DNA of 64,000 bases from Urechis unicinctus (GCA_034190875.2 CM067345.1:23872438-23936437), one strand, 5' to 3'; numbered from the stretch's first letter, positions 24,516 through 34,892 are shown. Made by a program: numbers and translations. The notes: a model not told the origin generated them from the sequence alone.

Positions 24516-25374
24516 CTTAATATTTGCCTCTATATTTAAACGTTATGGTTCAATTTTGTATCCACTTTACTTGAATACAGTTCATCATTGAACTTTAAAT
24601 CATTTACAAATTGTTCAAGGCTAATATATGTAGACTTACAAAACAAGTCATTTGTTGTTAGCCCCTCCCCCAGATATTTCCAAAGATTGTTTCAAAATGA
24701 AAGAAGAAATATAAAAATTGGAGCCCTACATCAGTAAAGTTATCGATAATGGGTTATGGCGTATGTACATGCTATTGATGATTCGGTTCAATGGCAATGC
24801 CTCGTAGGATCTCTTGTCTTTCCTCCCCTTCATGTTGAAGCCCGACCACAGATTATATGTTCCATTTATCTTCAACATTCTTCGCACTGTGTCGCTCACA
24901 TTGTGGCCACCCTGGGCAATGTCACATTCATAACATATACAGATGAGTTTTGATTAAGCATTCCTCTTTCAGGCATTAATTGTTTAAATCAGCACATTAT
25001 CTGTGCATAATTGCATAGGACCGAAAGTTCATATTGATTTAAATGTCACAAGGGAGGGTAATTTATAGATATTAATTAATATGATGTTTCATTGTTACTG
25101 TGACATGAGAAATTTACTGAACCACCACAAATAATACAAATCAGTGTCTCCAGGAAATCTTGATCCTCAAGCTTCAGGCAATATTTATCAAATTCCTTGT
25201 GTGCATCCTCCACCACTTCCACGTGACGCAACCTTTTTATATTTGCTGTATCAAATGAGCAGTTTTGTCCTGCTGAGTTTTCAGCTCTTCGGGGTACAAA
25301 AAGACCGTCCTCTGGAAGCCATTTGATTCATGCATCTATGAAAAAAAAAGTAAATTGTGGAAGATGACCACCCA
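24516..25374. other. No gene seen
   Basis: AT-rich spacer without recognisable exons or termini. Confidence 0.4.
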
Positions 25375-25640
25375 GCAACCACACAACGTACAAACTACGT
25401 AGTGCAACGTAGTTCGTAGGTAATGGTTTGGTAATGTCAGGTAATTGCGTACTTAAAACGTAGTAATTAAGCCCCTCTTTTAGGAAGTGCCTCTACGTAA
25501 TAAATACATAGCGACAATACGTCTTATATACATATCATTATGCTACATAACTCCAGATACGTGTTACGAACGTAATCTATACCACGTATTTGGTCATAGC
25601 GTAGCCTGGGCGATCAAAAGAAACGTAATGACCATCTGGT
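25375..25640. repeat. ACGTA-rich repeat beside the Polinton left end
   Basis: At least nine ACGTA/TACGT motifs in about 260 bases. Ends carry loosely inverted CAGCAACCA and TGGTTGTTGC, so it may be a small MITE. Similar blocks lie at 22.2 and 41.6 kb. Confidence 0.45.
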
Positions 25641-25839
25641 TGTTGCTTGAGGTTTTTTAATATATTCACTCACACATCATCTTTACAATTGAAGTAAAGA
25701 TGGAAATCTAAGGAAAGAAAGTCACTAACTGTTACCAAATTGGCATAAAATTTAATAACAAAGCAAGGATAATTTTAAATCTTAACAACGTTTTTTTCTT
25801 TTTATCAAACTTCTGAGGGAGAACGTAACCGGAAGTCCC

Positions 25840-25966
25840 AGTAGTATAGAGACTGGGGGTACGAGCACAGCTACCAAACTGGACTAACATGAGCCAGCGA
25901 ACCGCTCGCACCTCCCCCCTCCATACCAGGAGCCCTTCCAGCCCCCCATGGTCCAGGATCACACTA
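25840..25966 (+). repeat. Polinton left terminal inverted repeat
   Basis: 127 bp beginning AGTAGTATAGAGACTGGGGG. Its reverse complement recurs at 39459-39585 with two adjacent differences (AT versus GC after CCAGG). Confidence 0.95.
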
Positions 25967-25979
25967 GTAGTAAGTCACC

Positions 25980-26900
25980 CTAGAGGTCATCGAGTAAGAA
26001 ATATCTGCGACCGTCACTGTAAGTTCCATTTTGCATGCCGTCGAGGTCATGTATAAACTGGGCAACCTTAGCGTCGTTCTTCTCGATGAATTCAGGATCA
26101 GGACGAGCGGTTATCAATCTCATCGTAAAGAGCTTCCAACAGTAGAAAGCCCCCGTCGGCCTCTCCGTGGTCCCACTCGGTCTCCCCAACCAAGGACGGT
26201 GATGCTCCTGTTCCAAGCCCAGGCAATTATTAAAACTCCTGTTAGAGTCATAGTCGCCGTCTTCAAGCAGCTCCACCAACGCCCTACAAGCCACCGTCTC
26301 CTTATACTTCTTCCAATCCTTGTGATACACCTGGTTATACACCTCAGCCCTCCTTAGGTCCTCAAAGGAGCACAACCTGAAAACGCAGTCGACAAACACC
26401 CCGATGGTCGCCACCGGACTAAGGTGCAGCCCCAACAAAACCTGAGGCTTATACATATTCGGAATTATCCTCCCAGGACTCCGAGTGTAGTGGCACTTGA
26501 TCTCGAGCAGCAAAACCTCCTCAGGATGCCCCAGACAGACAGCATCCACTCCAACCCCCCGGCCACAAGCCTTCTGGAGAGTAGGACGTTGCACCACCCT
26601 GAATATAGATATTATTTCCGTAGACTTTGATGTCGTACACCTTCTCCAATACCGCAATTGCAACCTCCTCGAAAGTCGTACCCCAGAGGCAGGGCTGGCT
26701 AAAGCAAACCCCCTCGTTGCTAGTTTTTTCAGTTAGCTTCTTGCTTTAGCTGCTGAAGTAGTTTTGCCCTATGATAGCGGAGAAGTCACTTCCTCCAACG
26801 TGACCCTTCCTCGTGGTCTCCCACTGGTCTGTATTTTGTTTGACTCCGATATAATCGTTGCAGAAAGATTTTATCAACGCCTCCATTATACCCAACAAAT
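25980..26900 (-). pseudogene. YqaJ/lambda-exonuclease-like nuclease of the element, broken
   Basis: The main open frame runs 26663-25980 on the minus strand. It holds GVDAVCLGHPEEVLLLEIKC, the D-x(n)-E-x-K core of PD-(D/E)XK nucleases, followed by MYKPQVLLGLHLS, matching the YqaJ viral recombinase layout. These enzymes act as 5'-3' exonucleases in viral DNA recombination. Upstream coding-like sequence to about 26900 continues in other frames (for example TFEEVAIAVLEKVYDIKVYG), so the N-terminal half is frame-broken and carries a stop near 26745. It lies just inside the left repeat and is read toward it. Confidence 0.6.
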
Positions 26901-26919
26901 CCACTCTTTAAATGGACAG

Positions 26920-27411
26920 TCAGCCAATTGTGGGGATGGTCGACCTAGGCACCTCGGGGGGTGGAGATGTCCGAGCCAACATCTTAGCCTTAATGTCGCT
27001 TTTTATTCGAGTATATCTCGGCCGAAACGAGCTTAAACTCATCGTCTGAGATAAAACCATCTTCAAGCGCCGCCGAAATAATATCTGTAACAGTGTGTAG
27101 TTTGCTCTGTGCCAGAATTTGAATCTGGTCGTGCTTTTTACCTTCGCCGACAGTCGCTGGCTGATGACCTTTCCTGCTATCGCAACCAGCCCGCACACAG
27201 CCCCCGTAGCACCCAAGACTGTAGCAATGGGGGCAGCAACCGCCGTAGACATCAGACCCGCACCACTTGCGCCAAGACACATACCCACAGCAACTAAAGC
27301 AGTGTCTACAGCGTCCACTGAGTTTACTGCACACCTACATTTTTTGTACATAGCACCATATTTTTCAGTTTCTTTCTCAAGGTATTGCTTCTTGAGACTG
27401 ATCTCATTCAA
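26920..27411 (-). pseudogene. Glycine-rich hydrophobic protein of the element, frame-broken
   Basis: N-terminal coiled-coil-like LKKQYLEKETEKYG, then a glycine/alanine-rich hydrophobic stretch of about 60 residues (GMCLGASGAGLMSTAVAAPI onward), probably one or two membrane segments. A shifted frame then gives HTVTDIISAALEDGFISDDE, an acidic helical segment, before returning to a frame ending PRSTIPTIG. Frame changes lie near 27140 (in an A run) and near 27005. The hydrophobic core plus the ISDDEF segment look like an unnamed protein seen in invertebrate Polinton-type elements; its role is unknown. It sits between the nuclease and the fibre-like gene on the same strand. Confidence 0.5.
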
Positions 27412-27500
27412 CCGATAGGATTGCCCTAGACCTCATGGAGGCAGCTCCCGATTTAACGGTGCAGTCGTTGGTTGTTGTTTCATACTGCTGCTTTATACGT

Positions 27501-28141
27501 CTACAAGTCAAGTTCAATTAGGAGTGAAGCTACAAACCAAGTCGCCCCTCTGTTTTGTGTGGTTGTATAAAAGTTAATAACGTTGCCTTGTTCTATCTGT
27601 AAAGGCGGGTCTAAAGATATAACAACAGCCCGTTGGTCAGCAGGCTTCCACTTGATTCGTTCCATTAATAACAGGAACGACTGCTATAGGACCAGTATCA
27701 GCACCAACCCCATACGAATGATCCTACCATTGGATAACATGGTATATCCACAGCTTGAGTCTTGTGAGTCTCGACCCCTAGCCCCATGGCCAAACGACCA
27801 CTCATATCCTCTGCAAAGAGCACCACTTGCTACTGCCCATATAGTAATGAGATGTTTTGTTTGGGAGTTTATGTGGTTTCTCAGGTCCCTGTGATGCTGT
27901 CTGTGTTGTGCATCGACATACTTTTTATTAGCAGCATCTTTAGGCGATATTGGGTCTCCCAACTGAACGATTTTATTATCTCCCATTTCAAGGTCTCTAG
28001 CCATAGTACCGCCACTTTTATCCATTTTTTGTGAGTCACCAATAGATACATAGGTCTTTGTGGCATATTCCGAGAGGTCGGCGCCTTGAACAGTGCTTGC
28101 CGGTTTTTGCCTAGGTCCATAAATACTCGTTTTATTGACAT
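27501..28141 (-). pseudogene. Fibre-like (trimeric attachment type) protein, frame-broken
   Basis: Contains KMDKSGGTMARDLEMGDNKI followed by QLGDPISPKDAANKKYVD, the repeat found in the shafts of phage and viral fibres, then a probable globular end (YEWSFGHG, and CYTML-like sequence). The C-terminus VASLLIELDL with a TAG stop at 27501 is in a third frame. Breaks lie near 28125 and 27690. The ATG at 28141 overlaps the end of the upstream gene by 10 bases, as in compact viral gene blocks. Attachment function is inferred from the repeat only. Confidence 0.55.
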
Positions 28142-28830
28142 CTTGTAAATTCAAGAACAACGCTAACAGTCGTGGTTATCCAATAGCCTTCCTTTATTAT
28201 CACGTAACTGAACCTTCAACTCATGCACAGTTCCGCTGGTGACACGCTTACATACAGGATTAGCGATGTTCGTGGTTATAATATCACCAAAAGAGCACCC
28301 TCTAAGCCAACAACTTCAAGAAGCGTAGTGGGCGCACCATCAAGCATGTTGTGTGTGGTGCTGACTTGATCGAGGTGAACATAAATTTTGTTAAAGATGC
28401 TAAAGTTGAGGGGCCGGTCACCAGTGTAAGTACCTGAATAAATCCACCGCCTACCGAGACCGTCATCAAGACCCAACATTGTTAACACTCCGTCTGATAT
28501 ACTCACAGTCCCATCAGGATTTTTGAGGGCAATAACCCCATTTACAGAATCAACTTCTAAACCAAGACCTAATGATGTAATTTGCTGCTAAAGAAGACTG
28601 AAACTTCCTTGGCCGGGTTTTAGTTGGATTCTTCCTCCTTTTCCAGCAATTTCAGACCGCGGCGCAATGTTCTCGTCTGTTTCGAGACTGTGCCAGCCCA
28701 CAGTATACGTGATTGACCTTAGGCCAACACATAGATTGCCAGCAGTGTTGTCAATAGGATGTTGCAGGGACACAGTGTCGCCGCTTTGAACATTAGACAG
28801 AGTGTGATACAAAGCACTATGAATAAACAA
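28132..28830 (-). pseudogene. Structural protein candidate of the element (penton-like?), broken
   Basis: Starts MFIHSALYHTLSNVQSGD, continues GLRSITYTVGWHSLETDENI, KISDG-like VSISDGVLTMLGLDDGLG, LYVHL-like IYVHLDQVSTTHNMLDGAPT and ends near VVLEFTR before the TAA at 28132. One TAA stop at about 28588 and frame changes near 28300 and 28170 break it. Beta-rich composition and its place in the virion-gene region suggest a jelly-roll capsid component, but no diagnostic motif proves it. The start overlaps the divergent gene at 28819 by 12 bases. Confidence 0.45.
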
Positions 28831-29864
28831 GACTTTACATTCAATACGAATAAAACCTACAAAACCGGGCCGGTATACCTACCCCATATTGCCCTCATCC
28901 AGGTAAAATCGGATAATATCACATATGCGTTTGGTGTAGAGTTCTCCAACCTGTTTGATAAATACGTGGTGCCAAACATAAGCGACGACAGCCTTGTAGT
29001 TGGCTGGAGAACCAACCACATGCAATACTGGCAGAACCAGGTAAACTTTGTTGTATGGTGCGAAATCAGAGGCTGGAGAGTTTCTGCCCTTGACCACCTC
29101 AGATCTGACTCCCCAGCACTAAGTAACCTCTACAGGTTTCACGTCTACTACACAATCCGGAGACTTTTAGACAAAATGAGAATAGCACGGCCGGATGACG
29201 CCACATGGTCGGCTACCAACATTCCAGGGTGGCAAGCTGCACATTGATTTCATAAAGCAAGACCATGAGCGGGCAAACATCGCCTGGAGCACATTCATCC
29301 TGGACAAATCGGAGGGGTTCACATCCACAGGTATCTCACGGATCAACGACAGCATTCGGACCTATGTCTGGGCCATTCTTAGTGCTCAGGCACAGACCCG
29401 CTCAAAGATACTAGGTGTTGGAACGTCCTTTGATGCTCAAAAGCAATTTCAGGCCAACGTTGAGGATGCCATCAACTCCCCAGTGGACATTCCTTCATCC
29501 ATCGGACGGTATCAGAATGGCCTCCAGAATGCCTCTTCAAAGGTTGATTATGTATTTGGAACGAGCCTGTACATGGCTCCGTCTGATATGAGCCTCGACA
29601 TTGGAAATTGCTGGGTACAACAATCTGATTACCATCGCGACTGAGGAGCAGCAGATAGGCAGCAATGCTGATGTCAACTTGGTTCCGGTGGTTCCAGATA
29701 GAGGAAGCTTTGACCTTCCGCCAGATACAGATATGGAACTCCCCTCTCCAGGGCCGGCCCCTATGGCCGAGACCGGTCTGCGTGGGGTGCACGAGGATGA
29801 GAAAACAGCTCTTATTGTAGGCGGAATCGCTATAGGCTTAGCTGTGCTTTGGTTTGCTACGTAG
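28819..29864 (+). pseudogene. Virion-associated protein candidate with C-terminal membrane segment, broken
   Basis: Starts MNKQDFTFNTNKTYKTGPVY and contains NLYRFHVYYTIRRLLDKMRI. A second frame has ERANIAWSTFILDKSEGFTS and IRTYVWAILSAQAQTRSKIL, and a third a proline-rich linker and the C-terminal hydrophobic segment ALIVGGIAIGLAVLWFAT. Frame changes lie near 29220 and 29600. I recognise the arrangement as belonging to Polinton-type elements of invertebrates but not a named function. It ends at 29864 inside CTACGTAG, which also holds the stop of the gene on the other strand. Confidence 0.45.
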
Positions 29865-31131
29865 TACCAGGAGGATAACTCCCCCCAGCTGCGGCCCATA
29901 CATGTTCTGCCATCCAACCAGCCACCTTTGCAGCTGACTTAAGCAGCCATGATACGATGGACCCAATAATTCCTGGAAGGGCAGCTGCTGTCTTACCGGC
30001 TAGGCCCTTCAGGACGTTTGCCAAGGAGTTCAGCTGTTTTTTAATCCATTCCTTTACACTGGGCTTATCAGCTGGTGTCGGCGTTGGTGCCGGGGTGGAC
30101 TAGTGCTCCCTCCTCCCGTCAAAGCAACTACCAGGGTCTAGATTGCCAATCCAATCGCAGTGAGGATGGAGGCGATTGTTATGCCCTGCTCCCGGAACAG
30201 GGTGCGTACACGCTCAGTTAGCGTTGTGTCCTCATTAAGAAGTCTGTTGATCGTTTCCCTGATGCGGTTAATTTGGGTTCGCAGACGTTCGCGGTTTACA
30301 GAGGCAGCCTCAACACGGACACGCCACAGGTCCTGCAGCTCTACAAGCTCATTTGTTTGGAATCTCCATGCTCCACTTTCACCCCTCCCTTCCTCCTCCA
30401 GGTTTGCCATTTTAGCTCCCCGTCGGGCTATATCCCTTTCTATCTCAGTTATCTTAGCTAGGTTGTTCACCAGCTCACCCCTCTGGGTCTGCATAGCCTT
30501 GTCAAGCCCTACAAGCTCTCTGAGTGGAAGTTCGTTGTCTGTTTGTGTACCTAGGTCTTGTATGGTGTTTTGAATGTCCTCTATTAATCTTGTTTCTTCC
30601 ACACCACCTTGCTCTGTCATGGCTTCAGGGTCGAGGGCACTCATTTCAAACTCTCCAGCTTCCGCTTTAGCAGCAGCTTGGTCAACGCCTTTAACTGCCT
30701 TTGTAGATAGTTCAGGTGTCATCCCAAGAGCCCGAGCAAGCTGTGTACCACCGTAATCTAGGATACTCCAAGGAGAAAGGAATTTGTTGGGATTGTTTTT
30801 CCATGTCAGAAGCTTCCATTCTCGGCCCCACTTAACCCAAAGGTCACCTTGTTGAGACGATCTAAACTCCAGAGTGGCCTGCAGCCCATGCTTAGACAGC
30901 CTTCTCCCACCTCGTAACTAAGACTTCAGTTTCTTCTGGGGATCCCACCTGATCTTCTGTTAACCCAGCAGGCATTTCAGTAATAGCCCATGGTGGACTA
31001 GTCGTACTCAACGTATCTAAAGTTTTGTCAATGAGGTAAGGCTCCTCATCATCAAAGTTAGTCTCATTCCTCTCCCCTCCAATAGCCCCCTCCTCATCTA
31101 GGTCGTCAAATGCTGGGTTATCAAACTCCAT
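29857..31131 (-). pseudogene. Long coiled-coil protein with C-terminal amphipathic or membrane helix, broken
   Basis: Three minus-strand pieces in order. The first, 31131-30892, starts MEFDNPAFDDLDEEGAIGGE and is acidic. The second (about 30890-30138) is a long heptad-rich coiled coil with RELVGLDKAMQTQRGELVNN, ERLRTQINRIRETINRL and FREQGITIASILTAIG. The third (about 30108-29857) is a P-rich linker then KTAAALPGIIGSIVSWLLKS. A TAG at 30138 and frame changes near 30892 and 30108 separate them. The layout suggests a virion core or membrane-active protein, comparable in design to adenovirus minor proteins; that is analogy only. Its start faces the MCP-candidate gene. Confidence 0.5.
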
Positions 31132-31143
31132 GTTTGTGTGTTA

Positions 31144-32455
31144 AAGATATAAGTGTAATTAAGAATTCAACAAGTACTTACGGACGCAAACTAAACCCAC
31201 ACCGCCGGATACGCGAACCGCTCGGGGTAAAGGGCGTGCGACAGTCTGTAGTCATTACAAACAATCCAAGCACTATTGACCAGAACCAACAACTGCTGGT
31301 TCGCTTCCCCAGTCTAGGCGCAGGCGACGTCATTGTTCCAGGGACAGCACGGCTGGCCTTTACAATCACACTGACCTCGACTTATCGTAACCGCAGCGTT
31401 GTGCAAAACCTGGGCCGCGCCTTGGTAAAAAAAATGACAATCAAGATTTCTGGCAATGAGGTCATGTCTATTGATAACAGCGATGTGTACCATTGTTACC
31501 ACGACTTGTGGCGGGCTGCACAGGAGAGACAGGGCCTCCAGTATCAGGGCACTGTCACATCAGATGACAGAAACACAACTAAGATACGAATGGGGACAGG
31601 AGACAAGGATGAGACTGAGAAAGAGGACCTGGCCATAGCCGATGTGTATGGTAATAGGTTCTACGTTCCGCTTGACTTTGAACTCCTCGAGGGTCACATG
31701 CCATTCTACCAGAGCGCGCTTAATGACAGACTGGAGTACGAGCTCACGTTCAACGACTACAACCGTGTAATTCACGCAACAGGCAACACCGCTGCCAGCT
31801 ACAAAATTGATGGCATCTCGCTTGAGTATGACATGGTTACCCAAACAGAGTTGGGCCGCATGATACGCACCCAGTACACAGGTCGGCTCTCGATTCTGTA
31901 TATACCGTGTTCTTCGTCACAGGAAGCTTGTATACAATAAAAGATGTGGAACATCAACTTGAACGTGCCTGCTCGCAGCATGAAGGGCATCCTACTACTC
32001 TTTGAAGACCCAGCCAATGCCTCATTTGCCAGGGAGACAGAGTCGTTCTACAACCCAAAGATTACAAAAGTTGAGGTGAACATTGAGGGCATCCCCAACC
32101 AACTCTATGCCCAAGGTATGCGTGCCTACCAGCAGTGGGATGAAGTGAAGAAGGCCTTTGCAGCTACGAGTAAACGAGACCCAGTGTAGCAATAGCTGCA
32201 AAAGACTTGGCATTGTCGGACGTGTCCCTAGGAGAGTACCTAACCACCAAGTATGCTCTAAGGCTCGACTTAAGGACGAGTGATGACGACCAGCTGCACG
32301 GTAGTGGCAGGGCCGTGGAGAATGCGTCTGAGGGTATCACCATACAGATCACGAAAAAATCACAGGCGGCCGGTGCATTGAACGCTTATATGTATATTGT
32401 AATGGATGCACAGCTTAAAATTAAAGATGGCAGGCTCGTCAGCGCAGTCTACTAA
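31144..32455 (+). pseudogene. Major capsid protein candidate (hexon-like), frame-broken
   Basis: About 435 codons of colinear sequence across four frame segments. The first holds RQSVVITNNPSTIDQNQQLL and IRTQYTGRLSILY. The central one starts near 31944 with MWNINLNVPARSMKGILLLF and includes FYNPKITKVEVNIEGIPNQL. The last runs to TAA at 32455 (LRTSDDDQLHGSGRAVENAS, MDAQLKIKDGRLVS). Frame changes lie near 31895, 31942 and 32187. Size, beta-rich composition and position directly before the packaging ATPase fit a double-jelly-roll capsid protein, but no structure or search backs this. No good ATG precedes the first segment except one inside the divergent gene, so the start is unclear. Confidence 0.5.
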
Positions 32456-33083
32456 CAAGGTTTTGATGAAACCAAAAACTGAGTTTACATTTCCAGATGA
32501 TCCCTGTTCGGCAATTGTTTGTGGGCAGACAGGATGTGGAAAAACCGCATTCATCCTCGACCTACTTGAAAGGCCCTTCTTCGGTGCCTTCGAGCATATT
32601 GTTATCCTCTGCCCTACCATACGTTACAACAAGGCCTATCAGTCCCGGTCATGGGTGTGGGTTGATTCAGAGGTCTATGTTGTTGATCCAGGGGAGCGGC
32701 TCCATGACCACCTGAGGGCTTTCTACCACTGCTTCAAGAGCGAGCCTACCCTCTACATTATTGATGACTGTTCGGCAACAAAGGCCCTAACCAAGAAGAA
32801 AGACATGTTATCCGAACTAGCCTTTAGCGGCCGCCATGCGCAGCAAAGTGTCTGGGTCCTCACCCAAAAGTACAACTCTGTCCTGAAGGACTTACGTGAG
32901 CAGACTCGCTGGATGGTGCTCTTTCACACCAAGGACCGTGACTCGTTTGAAGACGCCTTTGGTGAAAATGATGTAATTCCAGCAAAGGAGGAACGTGCCA
33001 CAGTACGCCAACTACTAGCAAAGACCAAGCACGCAAAACTGCTGCTGAAGACTGATCATCCTACTGCATATGGCGTCGATTGA
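32427..33083 (+). CDS. Genome-packaging ATPase (A32/FtsK-like) of the element
   Basis: Intact frame of about 218 residues from the ATG at 32427 (an ATG at 32406 is also in frame). Walker A GQTGCGKT lies near residue 33 and Walker B LYIIDDCS near residue 109; SGRHAQQSVWVLTQ follows as a likely sensor region. Such ATPases pump the viral genome into preformed capsids in Polintons, adintoviruses and nucleocytoplasmic large DNA viruses. The start overlaps the end of the capsid candidate and the end overlaps the next gene by 14 bases, indicating one transcription block. It is one of the few unbroken genes of the element. Confidence 0.8.
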   Translation: MAGSSAQSTNKVLMKPKTEFTFPDDPCSAIVCGQTGCGKTAFILDLLERPFFGAFEHIVILCPTIRYNKAYQSRSWVWVDSEVYVVDPGERLHDHLRAFYHCFKSEPTLYIIDDCSATKALTKKKDMLSELAFSGRHAQQSVWVLTQKYNSVLKDLREQTRWMVLFHTKDRDSFEDAFGENDVIPAKEERATVRQLLAKTKHAKLLLKTDHPTAYGVD

Positions 33084-33720
33084 AGTGATATTGGCCTTGA
33101 TAGCAGCTGCTGCCTCAGTAACCAATTTAGGTTTCTTCATCTGGGTAGCGGTGCAGTATTTTGAAGCTCGAAGGCGTATACGTATATTCATGGATCCTGA
33201 TACCATTATTGATAAACCCCTTGAACAGGACACGACTAGCTTAGTGGAGACAAAGTCTGGCGGAGCGGAACCTAGTTGCACCCCTGGTGTAGATATGTCT
33301 TCTAAGAGAGATAGGCTTGCTGCCGTCATAGCTGGCGGTCAGGCCCGTCAGTACCTTGGTTTGGAGCGCCTTACAATTGACCAGGTTGAATCAATGTCTG
33401 ATGAAGATATCATAAAGCTGTATGTGAGATACGAGGCTCGGCTAGGTGCTAGCATGACGCGCACTCTAGGTCAATCATTGCTGCAGCTATACTCAGGTAT
33501 TGCTTGTATGTTTCTACCAATCCCACCAGAACACCAGCCAGAGCTAATTACAGACCTCGAGACTGATCCGTTTGTTGGCCACGCGCTAAGCACTGCCACT
33601 TGTGAGCTATGTCATCGCTATGGTATGTTTTTAGCTCCATTAGCCGCGGCTTTAACAACAGTTAAGCACTGTCAATTTGGAAAAACAAGCACTGAATCAA
33701 CAGGGGCCGGGGGAGAGTAA
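33070..33720 (+). CDS. Unknown 216-residue protein of the element with N-terminal membrane helix
   Basis: Intact. Residues 3-30 are hydrophobic (IEVILALIAAAASVTNLGFF), followed by a basic and acidic linker and a helical C-terminal part with KRDRLAAVIAGGQARQYLG and CMFLPIPPEHQPELITDLET. Overlaps the ATPase by 14 bases. An internal ATG at 33295 (MSSKRDRLAAV) could be an alternative start separating two proteins. I recognise it only as a companion gene of this element type; function unknown. Confidence 0.6.
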   Translation: MASIEVILALIAAAASVTNLGFFIWVAVQYFEARRRIRIFMDPDTIIDKPLEQDTTSLVETKSGGAEPSCTPGVDMSSKRDRLAAVIAGGQARQYLGLERLTIDQVESMSDEDIIKLYVRYEARLGASMTRTLGQSLLQLYSGIACMFLPIPPEHQPELITDLETDPFVGHALSTATCELCHRYGMFLAPLAAALTTVKHCQFGKTSTESTGAGGE

Positions 33721-33734
33721 GACACTTGCGCTCT

Positions 33735-33825
33735 ATAGTATGTGTTTAACTCCGCTATAGCATGTGCTTAACTCCGCTATAGCATAAGCTTAACTACGCT
33801 ATTACAGGTGCTTACTAAGAGCTGT
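33735..33825 (+). repeat. 22-bp tandem repeat in the intergenic gap of the virion block
   Basis: CTATAGCATGTGCTTAACTCCG is repeated three to four times with small changes, ending CTATTACAGGTGCTTAC. It fills almost the only non-coding gap between 31.1 and 36.2 kb, so it may hold a promoter (each unit has CTATAG) or another cis element. Confidence 0.7.
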
Positions 33826-33855
33826 CAATTGGACAAATAAATTTAGTAAGTAATC

Positions 33856-34238
33856 ATGAAAGAAACGAACACGAATCAAGGAGAGACAACACCGGTTGAG
33901 ATAAGATCAGTGACCACTACGAAAAAAGCTAAAAGGGTTGCGGCAGGACGAAAGGGTGCTGCAGCTCGGAAAGCCAATCAAAATAAGCTTCTGAGAGAGC
34001 TCCGAGAGGCTAAGGCCGCGCTTACAGATGCTAGAGACGAAGCTGTCGAGCCAATATTAACCAGCAAGCCTGCAGAAAGGTGGGCGTGGGGAAGATGGGC
34101 TGCGCCTATTTGGTTGTTGGGGTGTTTGGACTCGCATTGTATTGCTACAGGCACCAGATGGTAGCCTCACACCCTAAACAGGTTGTGGTACAAAAGCCTC
34201 TGGATGCTCATTTAAAGGATCCTTTTTATATGAAATAA
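33856..34238 (+). pseudogene. Small basic protein with C-terminal membrane segment, frame-broken
   Basis: N-terminal lysine/arginine/alanine-rich part (KKAKRVAAGRKGAAARKANQ) resembling a nucleic-acid-binding basic protein. A frame change near 34095 leads into a hydrophobic segment (GVFGLALYCY) and ends HLKDPFYMK, TAA at 34238, one base before the next ATG. Confidence 0.45.
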
Positions 34239-34239
34239 G

Positions 34240-34471
34240 ATGACAACACCAATTACAGATGGAAAAATGCTTGTTAACGTTCTGTACCATGGTGCAGTTG
34301 TTTCCGGTATATCAATAGGTTATGCCAAGCTTGCTAAAATGGCTCTGGGTGCCACGTCTTGATTTCACCCCACGCGACCTGGCTATGGCTGTTGCCGATG
34401 TATCACTAGCTATGGCCACAAAGGATATGCTAATTAAACAAGGAATCTTACCAGTTGATATACTGAAGTAA
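34240..34471 (+). pseudogene. Small hydrophobic protein of the element, frame-broken
   Basis: Reads KMLVNVLYHGAVVSGISIGY, then after a frame change near 34355 DFTPRDLAMAVADVSLAMAT and GILPVDILK, TAA at 34469-34471. About 77 residues with two hydrophobic stretches. The stop overlaps the next ATG (TAATG). Function unknown. Confidence 0.45.
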
Positions 34472-34892
34472 TGGCCACACTAGCGCTGCTTGTTGGAGGC
34501 GCTCTTATTAACGCCCTTGCATTCTCTGGGAGCAACTTTTTATTCTCTAAATTACGAGGCAGCCAAGTTGACGCGGAACGTTTAAGCCATGATATGGCAA
34601 TCGAGCAGCTTCAATCTGCTTAGGCAGCATGGGCCAAGAAGAAACTGAGCGTTTAGACTTCATCAATGAGCAACTGCGCCGCCAGGGACATGCCGAGCAT
34701 ACTTTTAGGGATGCGGACGAGGCTATGCGTGAGTACTCCCTGATCACGAATAAAACCATCGATCCGCTGGGCTCTGTGCCGCAGCTTTCAGACTTCTACG
34801 AGCTCTCAGATGGTCAAAAAGGGCGTGAGGTGGCGTTCATTATACTGGGTATGGCTGCGACTGGGCTGGTTGCATACAGGCTTGCCAAGTAG
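34471..34892 (+). pseudogene. Small two-membrane-segment protein, broken by TAG and a frame change
   Basis: N-terminal hydrophobic segment ATLALLVGGALINALAFSGS, a charged helical middle, in-frame TAG at 34621, frame change just after (in an A-rich run near 34640), then TERLDFINEQLRRQGHAEHT and a C-terminal hydrophobic segment (VAFIILGMAATGLVAYRLAK). Function unknown; the tight spacing places it in the same transcript as its neighbours. Confidence 0.45.
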
